A stretch of 64,000 nt of DNA from Bacillus sp. 2B10 (GCA_003946805.1 RPSH01000009.1:52171-116170); one strand, 5' to 3'. Shown: positions 1 through 10,206, counted from the first letter of the stretch. Numbers and translations: made by a program. The notes: a model not told the origin generated them from the sequence alone.

Positions 1-700
1 CCTGCAACGCGCCCAGCATCGTCGCGACCCGGCCCTGCACGGTGCGGGCGATCGTCGCTACCTGCCGCGCCATCGATGCGACATCGCCCAGATGGCTGTG
101 CAGCGCGCCGGCGTCGCGGGTCAGCCGCTGCGGCACCGCCGGCAGGATCTTGCGCGCCTCCGCCGCGAGCAGGCGTCCGGCCTGCTGCACGCTGCCGACG
201 CTGCCCGACAGTTCCTTCAGCTTGGCGAGGAAGCCTTCGAGATGTTCCTCACCCGCCGCCAGCCGTTGGCCCATGTCGTTGACGAAGCCGACGAACGCCG
301 TTTCGCCCGATGCCGCGATCTTGATGTTCATGCCGTAGATGTGGAGGACGCGCAGCGCCTGCCGCATGTCCATGACATGGTCGCGCAGGACGCGCGACGC
401 CGTGCCGATGCGCGCCATGTCGGCATCGCGGTCGGCCTGTACCTGTGGCAAGCCATCGAGCTGTAGCGCGACGTCCTTCAGGCTGGTGACCGCGATTCCC
501 GCCACGCTTTCGTCGAGCGCGCCAGTGACCTCCTCGATCGAGGTGATGATCCGGTCGATCGTGTCGATCGCGGTAGCAAGGGTGGTGCCCGCGCGGACGA
601 AACGGGCGTCCATGCCCGCCGCGGTCAGCGCCAGCGTACGCTTCAGGTCGATGGTGTCGAGTTCCATCGCCTCGGCAGGATCGATACGGATATGCTGCAT
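1..700 (-). CDS. Chemotaxis-operon coiled-coil protein (partial, runs off left edge)
   Basis: The reading frame is open from an ATG at 700 to the window edge (233 codons seen), so the C-terminus is missing. The ATG is preceded by AAGGA. It lies 60 bases downstream of cheB in the same direction, so it is probably the next gene of the che operon. The protein is hydrophilic, without membrane segments, alanine-rich and largely helical, with patterns like those of receptor or coiled-coil proteins (for example EEHLEGFLAKLKELSG). Proteins of this kind sit behind cheB in several alphaproteobacterial che clusters, but I cannot assign a function. It could be the start of a soluble MCP-like protein; the conserved signalling tip is not visible in the part present. 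Confidence 0.7.
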   Translation of the reverse strand, partial: MQHIRIDPAEAMELDTIDLKRTLALTAAGMDARFVRAGTTLATAIDTIDRIITSIEEVTGALDESVAGIAVTSLKDVALQLDGLPQVQADRDADMARIGTASRVLRDHVMDMRQALRVLHIYGMNIKIAASGETAFVGFVNDMGQRLAAGEEHLEGFLAKLKELSGSVGSVQQAGRLLAAEARKILPAVPQRLTRDAGALHSHLGDVASMARQVATIARTVQGRVATMLGALQ

Positions 701-760
701 GGGATCAATCCTTGGCGTTGACGGGGGAGGGTCGGGCGGCGGCGGGGCGGGCGGCGACGG

Positions 761-1837
761 TCATCGTGCGGTCGCCTGCAACAGTTCGCGGGCGATGGCG
801 CCCAAGGGTACGACCCGGTCGGCGGCACCGCGGGCGATCGCTTCCTTGGGCATACCGAACACGATCGAGGTCGCTTCGTCCTGCGCGACGGTGCGGGCGC
901 CCGCCTGTTTCATTTCCAGCAGGCCGCGCGCGCCGTCGTCGCCCATGCCGGTCATGATGATGCCGACCGCGTTCGATCCGGCGTTGCGGGCGGCCGACCG
1001 GAACAGCACATCGACCGACGGACGGTGCCGCGACACCAGCGGTCCTTCCTTCACCGACACGACATAGCGCGCGCCCTGTCGTTCCAGCAGCGTGTGGCGC
1101 AGCCCGCCGGGCGCGATCAGCACATGGCCGCGCATCACCGTGTCGCCGTCCTCCGCTTCCTTGACGTCGACCTGGCACAGCCCGTTCAGCCGCCTGGCGA
1201 AAGCGCGGGTGAAGCTTTCCGGCATGTGCTGGACGATGACGATGCCCGGCGAATTGGCGGGCAACGCCTCCAGCACCTCGCGCAGCGCTTCCGTCCCGCC
1301 GGTCGATGCGCCGATGCAGACGACCATCTCGGTCGTCCGGCTCATCGCCCGGCCGGTGGGTGGGGGCAGGACCGCGTCGGCGGTCAGCTTCGCCGCCGGT
1401 GCGCCGGACCGGGCGCCGGCCGCGCGGCTGCGCACGCGTGCCCGCGCCGCGCCCTTCACGGTTTCACGGATCATCATCCGCGATTCGTTCAGATGGTCGG
1501 CGATGCCCATGCGGGGTTTCAGGATGACGTCGACCGCGCCCGCCTCCAATGCCTGGAGCAGCGTTTCGGAGCCTTCCTCGACCAGCGACGAACACATCAC
1601 CACCGGGATCGGCCGCTGGCTCATCAGCTTGCGCAGAAAGGTGACGCCATCCATGCGCGGCATCTCGACGTCCAGCGTGATGACGTCGGGCACTTCCTCC
1701 TGAATGTAGCGTGCGGCGGCGAACGGATCGGCGGCGGCGGCGATGACCTCGATTTCCGGATCCTCGCTTAGGATCGCGGTCATCGCCTGGCGGACGCTGG
1801 CGCTGTCGTCGATGATGAGGACGCGGATCTTGCCCAT
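761..1837 (-). CDS. cheB: CheB, protein-glutamate methylesterase/glutamine deamidase
   Basis: 358 residues, full length. An N-terminal receiver domain has the acidic pair in IIDDSAS and the phospho-acceptor Asp56 in [12 protein letters not shown] linker of about 60 residues is followed by the C-terminal esterase domain with the Ser motif [10 protein letters not shown], the His in IVQHMPESF and the Asp in [10 protein letters not shown]. It removes methyl groups from receptor glutamates when phosphorylated by CheA, resetting receptor sensitivity. The ATG starts one base after the cheR stop (TGA C ATG), so translation is coupled to cheR. Confidence 0.97.
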   Translation of the reverse strand: MGKIRVLIIDDSASVRQAMTAILSEDPEIEVIAAAADPFAAARYIQEEVPDVITLDVEMPRMDGVTFLRKLMSQRPIPVVMCSSLVEEGSETLLQALEAGAVDVILKPRMGIADHLNESRMMIRETVKGAARARVRSRAAGARSGAPAAKLTADAVLPPPTGRAMSRTTEMVVCIGASTGGTEALREVLEALPANSPGIVIVQHMPESFTRAFARRLNGLCQVDVKEAEDGDTVMRGHVLIAPGGLRHTLLERQGARYVVSVKEGPLVSRHRPSVDVLFRSAARNAGSNAVGIIMTGMGDDGARGLLEMKQAGARTVAQDEATSIVFGMPKEAIARGAADRVVPLGAIARELLQATAR

Positions 1838-1838
1838 G

Positions 1839-2690
1839 TCAGTCCTTCATGAAGACGGTGTAGGAGACCGCCGTGACCGGCAGGTCGATTCCGGCGATCG
1901 ATTCCGAATGGCCGAGGAACAGGTATCCCCCCGGACGCAGGCATTCGCACAGCCGGCGAACGACCTTTCCTTGCGTTTCCTTGTCGAAATAGATCAGCAC
2001 GTTGCGACAGAAGATGATGTCCATCGGTTCGCCGACGGGGTAGCGGGCGTCCATCAGGTTGAGCTGGGCGAAGCCGATCGCCGAACGCAGCGCCGTGGTG
2101 ACGCGCACCTGCCCCGCCTTGCGGTCGAGCGACGTCATAAGATAGCGCTGGCGCAGCGCCGGCGGCACCGGTTCGACCAGCGCCGCAGGATAGATGCCAC
2201 GTCGCGCCGTTTCCAGCACCGCCGTATCGATGTCGGTGGCGAGAATGCCGTAATCCGGACCGCCGCCCTGCGCGAACTGGTCGAGCACCATCGCCATCGT
2301 GTACGGCTCGGCACCCGTCGAGCAGGCGGCGCTCCATGCCCGGATGCGCCGCTGCCCGGTTTTCGCCAGCGCCGGGAGCGCGGTCTTCGCCATGAAGTCG
2401 AAATGGCCGGGTTCGCGGAAGAAATCGGTCTTGTTGGTGGTGACGGCGTTGATGAGGTGCGTCAGTTCGGCGGGATCGGCATCCCCGCTGAACAGATGGT
2501 CGCAATACTCGTCCAGCGTGGCCATGCCGGTATCGCGCAGTCGCCGCTGCAATCGCCCTTCGAGCATCGTCGACTTGGTCCGGGGCATCTTGATGCCGGT
2601 CCGGTCGTAGATCAGCGTCGACAGCCGCGCGAACTTGTGCGGGCTGAGCCGGTCGGCGCCGGGAGGCGTCAGGGCGATTGCGGCAGTCAT
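1839..2690 (-). CDS. cheR: CheR, chemotaxis protein methyltransferase
   Basis: 283 residues from the ATG at 2690. A longer frame reaches 2780, but it would overlap the upstream receptor gene and add an unconserved proline-rich stretch, so the shorter start fits the family length (270-290). It uses S-adenosylmethionine to methylate receptor glutamates. An N-terminal helical domain precedes the Rossmann-type domain with the SAM-binding stretch [13 protein letters not shown]; the motif [10 protein letters not shown] and the C-terminal GHSESI are typical of CheR. It sits between the soluble MCP and cheB, its functional opposite. Confidence 0.95.
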   Translation of the reverse strand: MTAAIALTPPGADRLSPHKFARLSTLIYDRTGIKMPRTKSTMLEGRLQRRLRDTGMATLDEYCDHLFSGDADPAELTHLINAVTTNKTDFFREPGHFDFMAKTALPALAKTGQRRIRAWSAACSTGAEPYTMAMVLDQFAQGGGPDYGILATDIDTAVLETARRGIYPAALVEPVPPALRQRYLMTSLDRKAGQVRVTTALRSAIGFAQLNLMDARYPVGEPMDIIFCRNVLIYFDKETQGKVVRRLCECLRPGGYLFLGHSESIAGIDLPVTAVSYTVFMKD

Positions 2691-2754
2691 GGTCGGTTGT
2701 TTCCAGTCGACGGAAAGGTCGGGAAGCGGCGGGTATGTCGGGTGAGCGGATGGC

Positions 2755-4680
2755 TCACGCCGCCCGGCCGAAGGAGGCATCGTCGCTGTCCGGTCCGCCT
2801 TGCGTCAGATCAAGCGCGAAGCCGCGGGCGCGGGACTGTTGATCGGCGACCGATCCGGTCTTGGGGCGCTTGGTGGCCGGGATCTTTGCCTTCACCTTGG
2901 CGACGGGCGCGCGCGCTGCACGAGCGACGGAAGCGGTGGCGCGCGAGGGTTCTTCGATCCGGAAGAACGCGATGCTGCCTTGCAGGTCTTCCGCCTGACC
3001 GGCCAGTTCGTCCGACGTGGACGAAATCTGTTCCGACGCACCGGCATTCTGCTGCGTCACCTGGTCGAGTTGTTGCAGCGCCTGGTTGATCTGGCTGGCG
3101 CCGATATCCTGTTCGCGGCACGCCGCGCTGATTTCGGACACCAGTTCGGCGGTGCGGCGGATGTCGGGCACCAGCTTGGTCAGCATCTCGCCCGCCTTGG
3201 CGGCGGCCTGCACCGTTTCCGACGAAACCGAACTGATCTCGGCGGCCGCCGTCTGGCTGCGTTCGGCGAGCTTGCGGACTTCCGACGCGACGACCGCGAA
3301 GCCGCGACCATGTTCGCCGGCACGGGCCGCTTCCACGGCGGCGTTCAGCGCCAGCAGGTCGGTCTGGCGGGCGATTTCCTGCACGATGCCGATCTTTTCG
3401 GCGATCGTCCGCATCGCACCCACCGCACGGTCGACCGCGACACCGCTCGCTTCGGCATCCTTCGACGACTGGCGCGCGATCTTTTCGGTCTGCGCGGCAT
3501 TGTCGGCATTCTGTTTGATGTTGGCGGCCATCTGCTCCATCGACGCCGATGCTTCCTCGGCGGCGGCGGCCTGTTCGGTCGCGCCCTCGCTCACCTGTTG
3601 CGACGAGGATGACAGTTGCTGGCTGCCGGCGGCGACCTGATCGGAAGCGGACGCCACGTCGCCGGCGAATTTCGAGAGATTGTCGACCAGCGAGTTGATC
3701 GCGTCCTTCATCCGCTGATGATCGCCGTCGCACTCGATCTCGACGCGCTGGGTCAGATCGCCGGTGCTGACCAGCCGCAAAACCCGATTGCCCTCGCCGA
3801 TCGGCAGCAGGATCGCGTCGAGCATACCGTTGATGCCGTCGACCAGCTTCGAGAAGTCGCCACGAAAGCGTCCGGTATCGCCACGTTCGCTGAGGCGCCC
3901 CTCGGTCGAGGCGCGGATCAGGCGCTGGATCTCACCGGTTATGTCCTTGAAGTTTCCGCGCAGCGTTTCGACGGTTTCGTTGATGAACGCCTTCTTGCCG
4001 GGGAATTGTTCGAGCTGAGCCTCGAAATCGCCTTCGCCGAACGCCTTGATACAGCCCATCGCCTTTTTCTTCACGGCGATGTGACCGGCGACCATGTCGT
4101 TGATACCGCGCGCCATGACGCCGAAGTCGCCGGGGAATTTCTCGGCGGCAACGACGACGTCGATGTCGCCGCGATCATGTTCGGCGGACATGTGGTTCAT
4201 TTCGGCGATCAGCGTCTTCAGGTTTCCGCGCAGCGTTTCGATGGCGTCGTTGATGAACGCCTTCTTGCCCGGCAGCTTGTCGAGCGGCGCTTCGAAGTTG
4301 CCGATGGCGATCTCACGGATGCAGGCCATCGCCATCTTCTTCACGTCGATGTGGGCGGCGACCAGCGTGTCGACGCGATCGGCCATCACGCGAAGGTCGC
4401 CGTGAAAGGCCGGCGACGACAGCACGGCGTCGATGTCGCCGCGTCGATGTTCGGCAATGACATAGGCAAGACCGTCGTTCATGCGAACGACCGGCGTCAG
4501 CGCCGCATCGAGGAGCCCGTTCACCGCCGCCAGCATGGCGCGCGCCTCACCGGTCGCCATATCTTCGCGTGCCCGACGGGTCAGGTCGCCATCGGCGATC
4601 GATTGCGTCAGCGCATGGATCTCGGCGATCGCTGCTGCCGGGCGGGCGCTATGCTTGATCTGGGAGAACATCTTCGGCAT
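2755..4680 (-). CDS. Soluble methyl-accepting chemotaxis protein with internal repeats
   Basis: 641 residues, no transmembrane segment or signal peptide, so a cytoplasmic receptor. The N-terminal half contains two copies of a 90-residue unit (about residues 71-160 and 161-250, each with GDID near the start and LPGKKAFIN or FPGKKAFIN near the end). HAMP-like segments follow, then the signalling domain with the hairpin tip [20 protein letters not shown] that binds CheW and CheA. The C-terminus ends in DDASFGRAA, a tail shared with the other MCP of this operon. An in-frame ATG three codons in (4671) has better spacing from the GAAGAGG ribosome site than the ATG at 4680. The ligand is unknown; the repeats suggest a poly-HAMP relay. 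Confidence 0.93.
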   Translation of the reverse strand: MPKMFSQIKHSARPAAAIAEIHALTQSIADGDLTRRAREDMATGEARAMLAAVNGLLDAALTPVVRMNDGLAYVIAEHRRGDIDAVLSSPAFHGDLRVMADRVDTLVAAHIDVKKMAMACIREIAIGNFEAPLDKLPGKKAFINDAIETLRGNLKTLIAEMNHMSAEHDRGDIDVVVAAEKFPGDFGVMARGINDMVAGHIAVKKKAMGCIKAFGEGDFEAQLEQFPGKKAFINETVETLRGNFKDITGEIQRLIRASTEGRLSERGDTGRFRGDFSKLVDGINGMLDAILLPIGEGNRVLRLVSTGDLTQRVEIECDGDHQRMKDAINSLVDNLSKFAGDVASASDQVAAGSQQLSSSSQQVSEGATEQAAAAEEASASMEQMAANIKQNADNAAQTEKIARQSSKDAEASGVAVDRAVGAMRTIAEKIGIVQEIARQTDLLALNAAVEAARAGEHGRGFAVVASEVRKLAERSQTAAAEISSVSSETVQAAAKAGEMLTKLVPDIRRTAELVSEISAACREQDIGASQINQALQQLDQVTQQNAGASEQISSTSDELAGQAEDLQGSIAFFRIEEPSRATASVARAARAPVAKVKAKIPATKRPKTGSVADQQSRARGFALDLTQGGPDSDDASFGRAA

Positions 4681-4707
4681 CCTCTTCTATGTTTTTGTTA
4701 TCGCGGG

Positions 4708-5214
4708 TCAGGCCGCTTGGGAAAGGGTGGCAAGCCGGTCCATGTCGTCGGCGGCAAACCGGTCCATGTCGTCGGCGGCAAAGACGTGCGCGACGTCGAT
4801 GATGACGACGAAGCCATCGGCCTCGCGCACCACCCCCGCGATATAGTCGGACCGCCAGCGCATTCCGATATCGGGGGCGCTTTCCAGTCGATCGCGTTCG
4901 AACGTGGCGACGGCGATCACGCGGTCGACGACGAGGCCGAGCGCCAGCGTCCGGTCGGGAAGCGGTACGTCGACGATCAGCACCCGCGTGGCGAGCGTGG
5001 GGTCGACGGGCGCAAGGCCCAGCCGGACCCGCAGGTCGATCATCGGCACCCCGGACCCGCGCACGTCGGTCAGCCCGAGCATCCACGACGGACCGTTGGG
5101 AACGCGAAAGGCGGGGGTGTAGTCGAGGATCTCGCGGACCATCGTCACCGATACCGCGAAGACCTCTTCCCCCAGGCCGAAGGTGACGACCTGCGTCGGG
5201 GCGGCGGCGCTCAT
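4708..5214 (-). CDS. cheW: CheW-type coupling protein
   Basis: 168 residues, a single CheW domain ([14 protein letters not shown] at the start, [20 protein letters not shown] in the middle). It bridges receptors and CheA. The ATG overlaps the stop of the upstream membrane MCP by four bases. Near the C-terminus the peptide FAADDMDR occurs twice in direct succession because of a perfect 24-base tandem repeat in the DNA. One of two CheW proteins in this operon; this copy lies between the two receptors. Confidence 0.95.
   Translation of the reverse strand: MSAAAPTQVVTFGLGEEVFAVSVTMVREILDYTPAFRVPNGPSWMLGLTDVRGSGVPMIDLRVRLGLAPVDPTLATRVLIVDVPLPDRTLALGLVVDRVIAVATFERDRLESAPDIGMRWRSDYIAGVVREADGFVVIIDVAHVFAADDMDRFAADDMDRLATLSQAA
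4735..4782. repeat. Perfect 24-bp tandem duplication inside cheW
   Basis: Two identical 24-base units lie head to tail at 4735-4758 and 4759-4782. The repeat is a multiple of three and keeps the cheW frame, duplicating eight residues (FAADDMDR) just before the C-terminus. No mismatch separates the copies, which suggests recent slippage. Confidence 0.95.
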
Positions 5215-7025
5215 GCCGCGCGTCCGAAGCTGACGTCGTCACCGTCCGGGCCGCCTTGCGCGAGATCAAGCGCGAAGCCGCGGGCGCGTGCCTGCTGGTC
5301 GGCGATCGATCCGTTCCTGGCCTTGGCGACCGCCGACGGAGCCTTGACCTTGGTCTTCGGCTTCACCGGGGCGGCGGGCTTGCGGATCGCCGGACGACGC
5401 GCGGTCGAAGTGTTGCTGTCGTCGAAGCGGAAGAACGCGATGCCCTGCTGCAGTTCTTCCGCCTGACCTGCCAGTTCCTCGGACGTCGAGGAAATCTGTT
5501 CGGAGGCTGCTGCGTTCTGCTGCGTCACCTGGTCGAGCTGCTGGATCGCCTGGTTGATCTGGCTCGACCCGATGTCCTGCTCGCGACAGGCGGCGCTGAT
5601 CTCGGACACCAGTTCGGCGGTGCGGCGGATGTCGGGCACCAGCTTGGTCAGCATCTCACCAGCCTTGGCGGCGGCCTGCACCGTTTCCGACGATACCGAG
5701 CTGATCTCGGCAGCGGCGGTCTGGCTGCGTTCCGCCAGCTTGCGGACTTCCGAGGCGACCACCGCGAAACCGCGACCATGTTCGCCGGCGCGGGCTGCTT
5801 CCACGGCCGCGTTCAGCGCCAGCAGGTCGGTCTGGCGGGCGATTTCCTGTACGATGCCGATCTTTTCGGCGATCGTCCGCATCGCACTGACCGCACGGTC
5901 GACCGCGACACCGCTGGCTTCGGCGTCCGACGACGACTGGCGGGCGATCTTCTCGGTCTGGGCGGCATTGTCGGCATTCTGTTTGATGTTGGCGGCCATC
6001 TGCTCCATCGACGCGGATGCCTCCTCGGCGGCGGCGGCCTGTTCGGTCGCACCCTGCGACACCTGGTCGGCGGTGGACGACAACTGCTGCGTGCCGGCGG
6101 CGACATTCTGTGCCGCGATCGTGGCATCGCCGATGACGCCGCGCAGGCGGTTGGTCATGCTGACCAGCGCGTGGCCCAACTTATCGTGCTCGGACAGTGG
6201 CTTGTAGTCGACGGTCAGGTCGCCCTGGGCGATCGTTTCGGCCAAAGCCGCCGATTTGCGCAGGTCGGCGGTCATCGCGTTGATCGTATCGACCAGATCC
6301 TTGATCTCGTCGTTCGACTTCACGGCTACTTCATTGTCGAGGTCGCCGATCGCTACGGCGCTGATCGCGACGCTAGCGGTCTTCAGACCGCGCGAGACGG
6401 TGAGGGCGATCCAGATGGCAGCGCCGATCGACAACAGCAACGCCAGTCCGGCTACTACAAACAAGAGGTTGCGGCTTTCGGCGTACAGGACATCAGTGTC
6501 GGTGGACGTCTTCGCCATCGATTCCTGCACCCGCGCGACCATCGCGTCGATATCGTCGTCCAGCTTCGAGGCCAGCTTTGGCTGTTCGCTCGACGCGAGC
6601 ACGGCGGCCTCGGCGTTCTTGTTGGCGAGACCGAGTTCGCGGATCCTGTTGAAGACGGGCAGCAATGCCTGATAATCCGCCCGGATTCTCTGCCAGCCCG
6701 CTTGGCGATCGGCTGGAGCCGACTGCTGGGCTTCATCGAGATATTTGGCGATCAGGGCCTGGCTCTGCACGATTTTGGCATCATAAGCCTTCATGAGCGT
6801 CATATCGCTGTTCGCGGCGAGCGCCATCTGCGCGGACTGCATACCGCTGCTTTCGGCCGCGATCGACTGGGCGATGGCCAATCGCTTGACCGGACCCGCG
6901 ACGAGTTCGTTGATCGCATCGTTGAGCGTATTCATCCGGGTCACGCCGACGAATACGATCGCCAGTATCATGAGAATGAGGACGGTGAACGTCGCTCCCA
7001 GCTTCATCTTGATCGTTGCACGCAT
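5211..7025 (-). CDS. Membrane methyl-accepting chemotaxis protein
   Basis: 604 residues. The first transmembrane helix is at about 10-29, followed by a roughly 155-residue helical periplasmic domain of the four-helix-bundle type, a second helix at about 187-210, HAMP segments, and the signalling domain with the tip [20 protein letters not shown]. From about residue 330 onward the protein is almost identical to the soluble MCP of the same operon and ends in the matching tail DDVSFGRAA. It senses an unknown periplasmic signal and controls CheA. The stop codon overlaps the next cheW start. The ATG follows a G-run instead of a clean Shine-Dalgarno site. Confidence 0.95.
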   Translation of the reverse strand: MRATIKMKLGATFTVLILMILAIVFVGVTRMNTLNDAINELVAGPVKRLAIAQSIAAESSGMQSAQMALAANSDMTLMKAYDAKIVQSQALIAKYLDEAQQSAPADRQAGWQRIRADYQALLPVFNRIRELGLANKNAEAAVLASSEQPKLASKLDDDIDAMVARVQESMAKTSTDTDVLYAESRNLLFVVAGLALLLSIGAAIWIALTVSRGLKTASVAISAVAIGDLDNEVAVKSNDEIKDLVDTINAMTADLRKSAALAETIAQGDLTVDYKPLSEHDKLGHALVSMTNRLRGVIGDATIAAQNVAAGTQQLSSTADQVSQGATEQAAAAEEASASMEQMAANIKQNADNAAQTEKIARQSSSDAEASGVAVDRAVSAMRTIAEKIGIVQEIARQTDLLALNAAVEAARAGEHGRGFAVVASEVRKLAERSQTAAAEISSVSSETVQAAAKAGEMLTKLVPDIRRTAELVSEISAACREQDIGSSQINQAIQQLDQVTQQNAAASEQISSTSEELAGQAEELQQGIAFFRFDDSNTSTARRPAIRKPAAPVKPKTKVKAPSAVAKARNGSIADQQARARGFALDLAQGGPDGDDVSFGRAA

Positions 7026-7048
7026 GGTTTATTCCCCCCCCGGGAAGA

Positions 7049-7570
7049 TCAGTGAATGGACACGTCAGCGGTATCGCCGCGTGCGATCGACTGGAAAATG
7101 GTTGTGAGATCCGGCAGCACGACGATGTCGTCGTGGTGCCGCACCAGCGTCCGGACATGTTCGCGGCGCCAGCGCAGGCCGACGACCGGCGCATCCTCCC
7201 TGGTGGTGGCGGAGAAGGTCGCGACCTCGTGCACCTTGTCGGTGCGCAGGCCGATCATCGCCGGTTCGCCGCCCAGTTCGATTTCGATCACGACGATCCG
7301 GCTGTCGGGCGTCGATGCCCCCGCGGTCATGCCGAACGCGAGGTGCAGGTCGGCTAGCGGAATGATACGTCCCCGGAAATTGATGACATGGCCGACCAGT
7401 GGCGGTGCGCCCGGCACCCGCGTTTCGGGCATCATGTCGAGGATTTCGCGGACCAGCACCGCTTCCAGTGCGAAACTCTGGCCGCCGATGTCGAAGACCA
7501 GCACCTCGAGTTGTTCTTCATGGTTCCACGGCACCTGGGCCGAGGTCGAGCGGGTTTCATCCTGCTGCAC
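7049..7570 (-). CDS. cheW: CheW-type coupling protein
   Basis: About 173 residues, CheW domain (EVLVFDIGGQSFALEAVLVR, then GHVINFRGRIIPLADLHLAFG). I chose the GTG at 7570 because GAGGAG stands seven bases before it; an in-frame ATG at 7585 gives five more residues but lacks a ribosome site. Either start lies inside the end of cheA (overlap of 14 or 29 bases), implying coupled translation. With only moderate similarity to the other CheW here, the two may serve different receptors or different array positions. Confidence 0.93.
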   Translation of the reverse strand: MQQDETRSTSAQVPWNHEEQLEVLVFDIGGQSFALEAVLVREILDMMPETRVPGAPPLVGHVINFRGRIIPLADLHLAFGMTAGASTPDSRIVVIEIELGGEPAMIGLRTDKVHEVATFSATTREDAPVVGLRWRREHVRTLVRHHDDIVVLPDLTTIFQSIARGDTADVSIH

Positions 7571-9536
7571 GCAGCGTCTCCTCATGGGGTTGGCCGAGCG
7601 CGATGAGCTGGACGATGTCGAGGATCAGCGCGACCTCGCCGTCGCCGAGGATCGTCGCACCGGCAAAGGTCGCGGCGTCGCGGTGCAACACCGACATCGG
7701 CTTGATGACCGTCTGATGGTTGCCGATGATCTGATCGGCGACCAGCCCGATGCGGCCCTGCGGCGTCGATACCACCACGATCTTCTGAAACGGATCGGGG
7801 CGGGTGTCGGTGGCGAACAGTTCGCGCAGACGGAGGAACGGCACCAGCTTTTCACGCAGGGTGATGAGGCTGCGACCGCGATGGCGCATATCGTCCTCTA
7901 GCGAGAGTTCGATGCATTCCTCGACCGCGGTCAGCGGAATGACGTAGCGACCGCTGCCGACCCGGACCAGCAGCCCTTCGATGATCGCCAGCGTCAGCGG
8001 GATGCGCAGGGCGATGACCGATCCCTCGCCCTCGTTCGACTGTACGTCGATCGATCCGCGCAACCCTTCGATCGTGCGCTTCACCACGTCCATGCCGACG
8101 CCGCGCCCTGACAGGTTGGTGACCGCCGCGGCCGTCGAAAATCCGGGGGCGAAGATCAGTTGGAGCAGGTCCTGGTCCGATATCGACTGGTCGGGCTGGA
8201 TCAGGGCGTTGGCTTCCGCCTTGGCCCGGACGCGTGCCCGGTTGATGCCGCGACCGTCGTCGCGGATGGTGATGACGACCTCGCCCCCCGCCTGATGCGC
8301 GGCGAGGCGGACGGTGCCGGCGGCGGACTTGCCCGCGATCGCACGGTCTTCGGGCGTTTCGAGGCCATGATCGCAGCTATTGCGGATCAGGTGGACCATC
8401 GGATCGAACAGCCGTTCGATCACGGTCTTGTCGACCTCCGTCGCTTCGCCCTCGGTTTCGAACTCGATTGTCTTGCCGGTGTCGCGCGCCAAATCGTGGA
8501 TCAGGCGGCGAAAGCGTGCGAACAGCGACCCGACGGGCACCATGCGCATGACCATCATGTTGTCGCGCAGTTCGCCGGCCAGCCGCTCGATCTCTTCGGA
8601 AACCGACCGCAGCACTAGGTCCTGACCGCGATGCGCCACCTGCGACAGACGGCTCTGCGCGATCACCAGTTCGCCGACACGGTCCATCAGCGCATCGAGC
8701 CGGCCGGCTGGAACGCGGACGCTCTCCTCCGCCTTCGCGGCAGTGCGGGCGGCGGGGGCTTCGGTGGTCGCGGCAGCGACGGGTGCCGCGACCACCGGGG
8801 CCACGACGGTTTCCACGACCGCGGGCACGGCATCGACAGGTGCCGCGACGGCGTCCATCGCCAGCGGTTCGATGGTCAGTTCCATGTCGTCCATTACGAA
8901 GATGAACACGTCCTCGATATCGTCGCGCGTGATGTCACCGGTCAGCGTGACGTCCCAGCTGATATGACATTCGGTCGGAACCAGCGCCGACAGCGGCGGC
9001 ACGCGGTCGGTCCGCGCGACGATGGTGCAGTCGCCCAGTTCGCGCAGTTCGTCGAGCAGCATCAGCGGATTGGTGCCGTTCGCCATCGCATCCACCGGCA
9101 GGCGAAACGCGACCTTCCAGCCCGACGGTGCGGCGGGCACGGGCGGGGCGGTCCGGGCGGTGCCCGACGCTTCGTCGATCGCCTGTTGCAGACGGACGAG
9201 GATCGCGTCGCCATCGGCCGCAGGCGCGTCGCCATCGACCAGCGCGCGCATGTGATCCTGCGCCGACAGGATGACCGCGACCAGTCCGGCGGTGGCGGGC
9301 ACCTGCCCCTTGCGCACGCGATCGAACGCGGATTCGCAGTGGTGGGTAAAGCCGGCGAGCGCATCGAAGCCGAACATCGCGCCCGAGCCCTTGAGCGTAT
9401 GCAGGCCGCGAAAGACGGCGTTGACCAGATCGGCATTGCCGAGGTCGTGACCGAGATCGAGCAGGCCCTGCTCCACCTGGTCGAGCACCTCGCCCGCCTC
9501 CACGCGGAAGGCGGCGACGGGATCGTCGGCGATCAC
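7557..9536 (-). CDS. cheA: CheA, chemotaxis histidine kinase
   Basis: 659 residues. The N-terminal Hpt domain carries the phospho-accepting His46 in LHTLKGSGAMFG. A CheY-binding-like region and an alanine/valine-rich linker (about 245-275) follow, then the dimerisation helices, the ATPase domain (N box HLIRNSCDHGLE, G boxes DDGRGIN and GRGVGMDVV) and the C-terminal CheW-like domain. It phosphorylates CheY and CheB in response to receptor state. The start is GTG at 9536, overlapping the cheY stop as GTGA. Confidence 0.97.
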   Translation of the reverse strand: MIADDPVAAFRVEAGEVLDQVEQGLLDLGHDLGNADLVNAVFRGLHTLKGSGAMFGFDALAGFTHHCESAFDRVRKGQVPATAGLVAVILSAQDHMRALVDGDAPAADGDAILVRLQQAIDEASGTARTAPPVPAAPSGWKVAFRLPVDAMANGTNPLMLLDELRELGDCTIVARTDRVPPLSALVPTECHISWDVTLTGDITRDDIEDVFIFVMDDMELTIEPLAMDAVAAPVDAVPAVVETVVAPVVAAPVAAATTEAPAARTAAKAEESVRVPAGRLDALMDRVGELVIAQSRLSQVAHRGQDLVLRSVSEEIERLAGELRDNMMVMRMVPVGSLFARFRRLIHDLARDTGKTIEFETEGEATEVDKTVIERLFDPMVHLIRNSCDHGLETPEDRAIAGKSAAGTVRLAAHQAGGEVVITIRDDGRGINRARVRAKAEANALIQPDQSISDQDLLQLIFAPGFSTAAAVTNLSGRGVGMDVVKRTIEGLRGSIDVQSNEGEGSVIALRIPLTLAIIEGLLVRVGSGRYVIPLTAVEECIELSLEDDMRHRGRSLITLREKLVPFLRLRELFATDTRPDPFQKIVVVSTPQGRIGLVADQIIGNHQTVIKPMSVLHRDAATFAGATILGDGEVALILDIVQLIALGQPHEETLRAAG

Positions 9537-9901
9537 TGGCCAAGGACCTTGCGGGCGACCTTGACGAGCTGGTCGGGGACGAACGGCTTCACCAGCCAGC
9601 CGGTCGCGCCGGCGGCCTTTGCCTGGTTCTTCATTTCCGGATCGGATTCGGTCGTCAGGAAGATGATCGGCACGCCGGTCTGCGCGGGCTGCTTGCGCAG
9701 TTCGCGGATCATGGCCAGCCCGTCCATGTTCGGCATGTTCAGATCGGTGACGATCAGGTCGAATTTGGTGGCGGTCGCCTTGGTCAGCCCCTCAACGCCG
9801 TCACCGGCCTCGGTGACGGTGTAACCCGCGCCGGTCAGCGCGATGCGGATCGCCATGCGCAGGCTGGCGGAATCGTCGACGGCAAGAATGGAAGCGGTCA
9901 T
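9533..9901 (-). CDS. cheY: CheY-type response regulator
   Basis: 122 residues, a stand-alone receiver domain. The acidic pair is in AVDDSAS, the phospho-acceptor is Asp53 in VTDLNMPNMDG, the conserved Thr lies in FLTTES and the Lys in WLVKPF. No output domain, so it should act on the flagellar motor or as a phosphate sink. The ATG overlaps the stop of the STAS gene by four bases, and its own stop overlaps the cheA GTG. Confidence 0.96.
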   Translation of the reverse strand: MTASILAVDDSASLRMAIRIALTGAGYTVTEAGDGVEGLTKATATKFDLIVTDLNMPNMDGLAMIRELRKQPAQTGVPIIFLTTESDPEMKNQAKAAGATGWLVKPFVPDQLVKVARKVLGQ

Positions 9902-10206
9902 TGCAACGGGACTCCGTGGAACCAGAAGATGTTGTTTTCGGGATCCTGTGCGTCGACGAACCCGGCGCGGCGCAACAGGGTGGTGAGCGTGTCGCCGGCG
10001 GGTGCGGCGAGGCGGACGGTGCCGCCCTGCAACCGCGTCTCGGCCCGCAGGCTTTCGATGAGTTGCAGGACACTGAGGTCCGATGCCGAGAGGTCAGCGA
10101 CGTCGAGCACGACATCCCTGTCCAGCGGAAGCGCGCGCAGTTCATCGGCGAAGGCACCGATGGTCGTCATCGACAATGTCGACGGTACAGTAATAGCAGC
10201 AGTCAT
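9898..10206 (-). CDS. STAS-domain protein heading the che operon
   Basis: 102 residues from the ATG at 10206 (an upstream in-frame TTG at 10224 is less likely). It matches the STAS/anti-sigma-factor-antagonist fold in pattern: a short beta start, DVVLDVADLSASDLSVLQLI in the core, and LLRRAGF near the end. In this core the residue usually phosphorylated in SpoIIAA-like proteins falls in the SASDLS stretch. Small STAS proteins precede cheY or cheA in several alphaproteobacterial and cyanobacterial clusters; their role there is not settled. It is the promoter-proximal gene of the operon. Confidence 0.85.
   Translation of the reverse strand: MTAAITVPSTLSMTTIGAFADELRALPLDRDVVLDVADLSASDLSVLQLIESLRAETRLQGGTVRLAAPAGDTLTTLLRRAGFVDAQDPENNIFWFHGVPLQ

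Noticed and set aside
2690..2780. Extended cheR start at 2780
   Set aside because: It would overlap the upstream MCP gene and add a proline-rich stretch not seen in CheR; the ATG at 2690 fits the family length.
3616..5466. 616-codon plus-strand ORF across the MCP and cheW genes
   Set aside because: It lies antisense to three well-recognised chemotaxis genes, has no family features and arises from GC-rich codon bias.
5256..7055. 599-codon plus-strand ORF opposite the membrane MCP
   Set aside because: Antisense shadow of a receptor with clear domains; the translation is low-complexity and Arg/Gly/His-rich.
8631..9824. 397-codon plus-strand ORF opposite cheA
   Set aside because: Mirror frame of cheA and cheY, with no family motifs.
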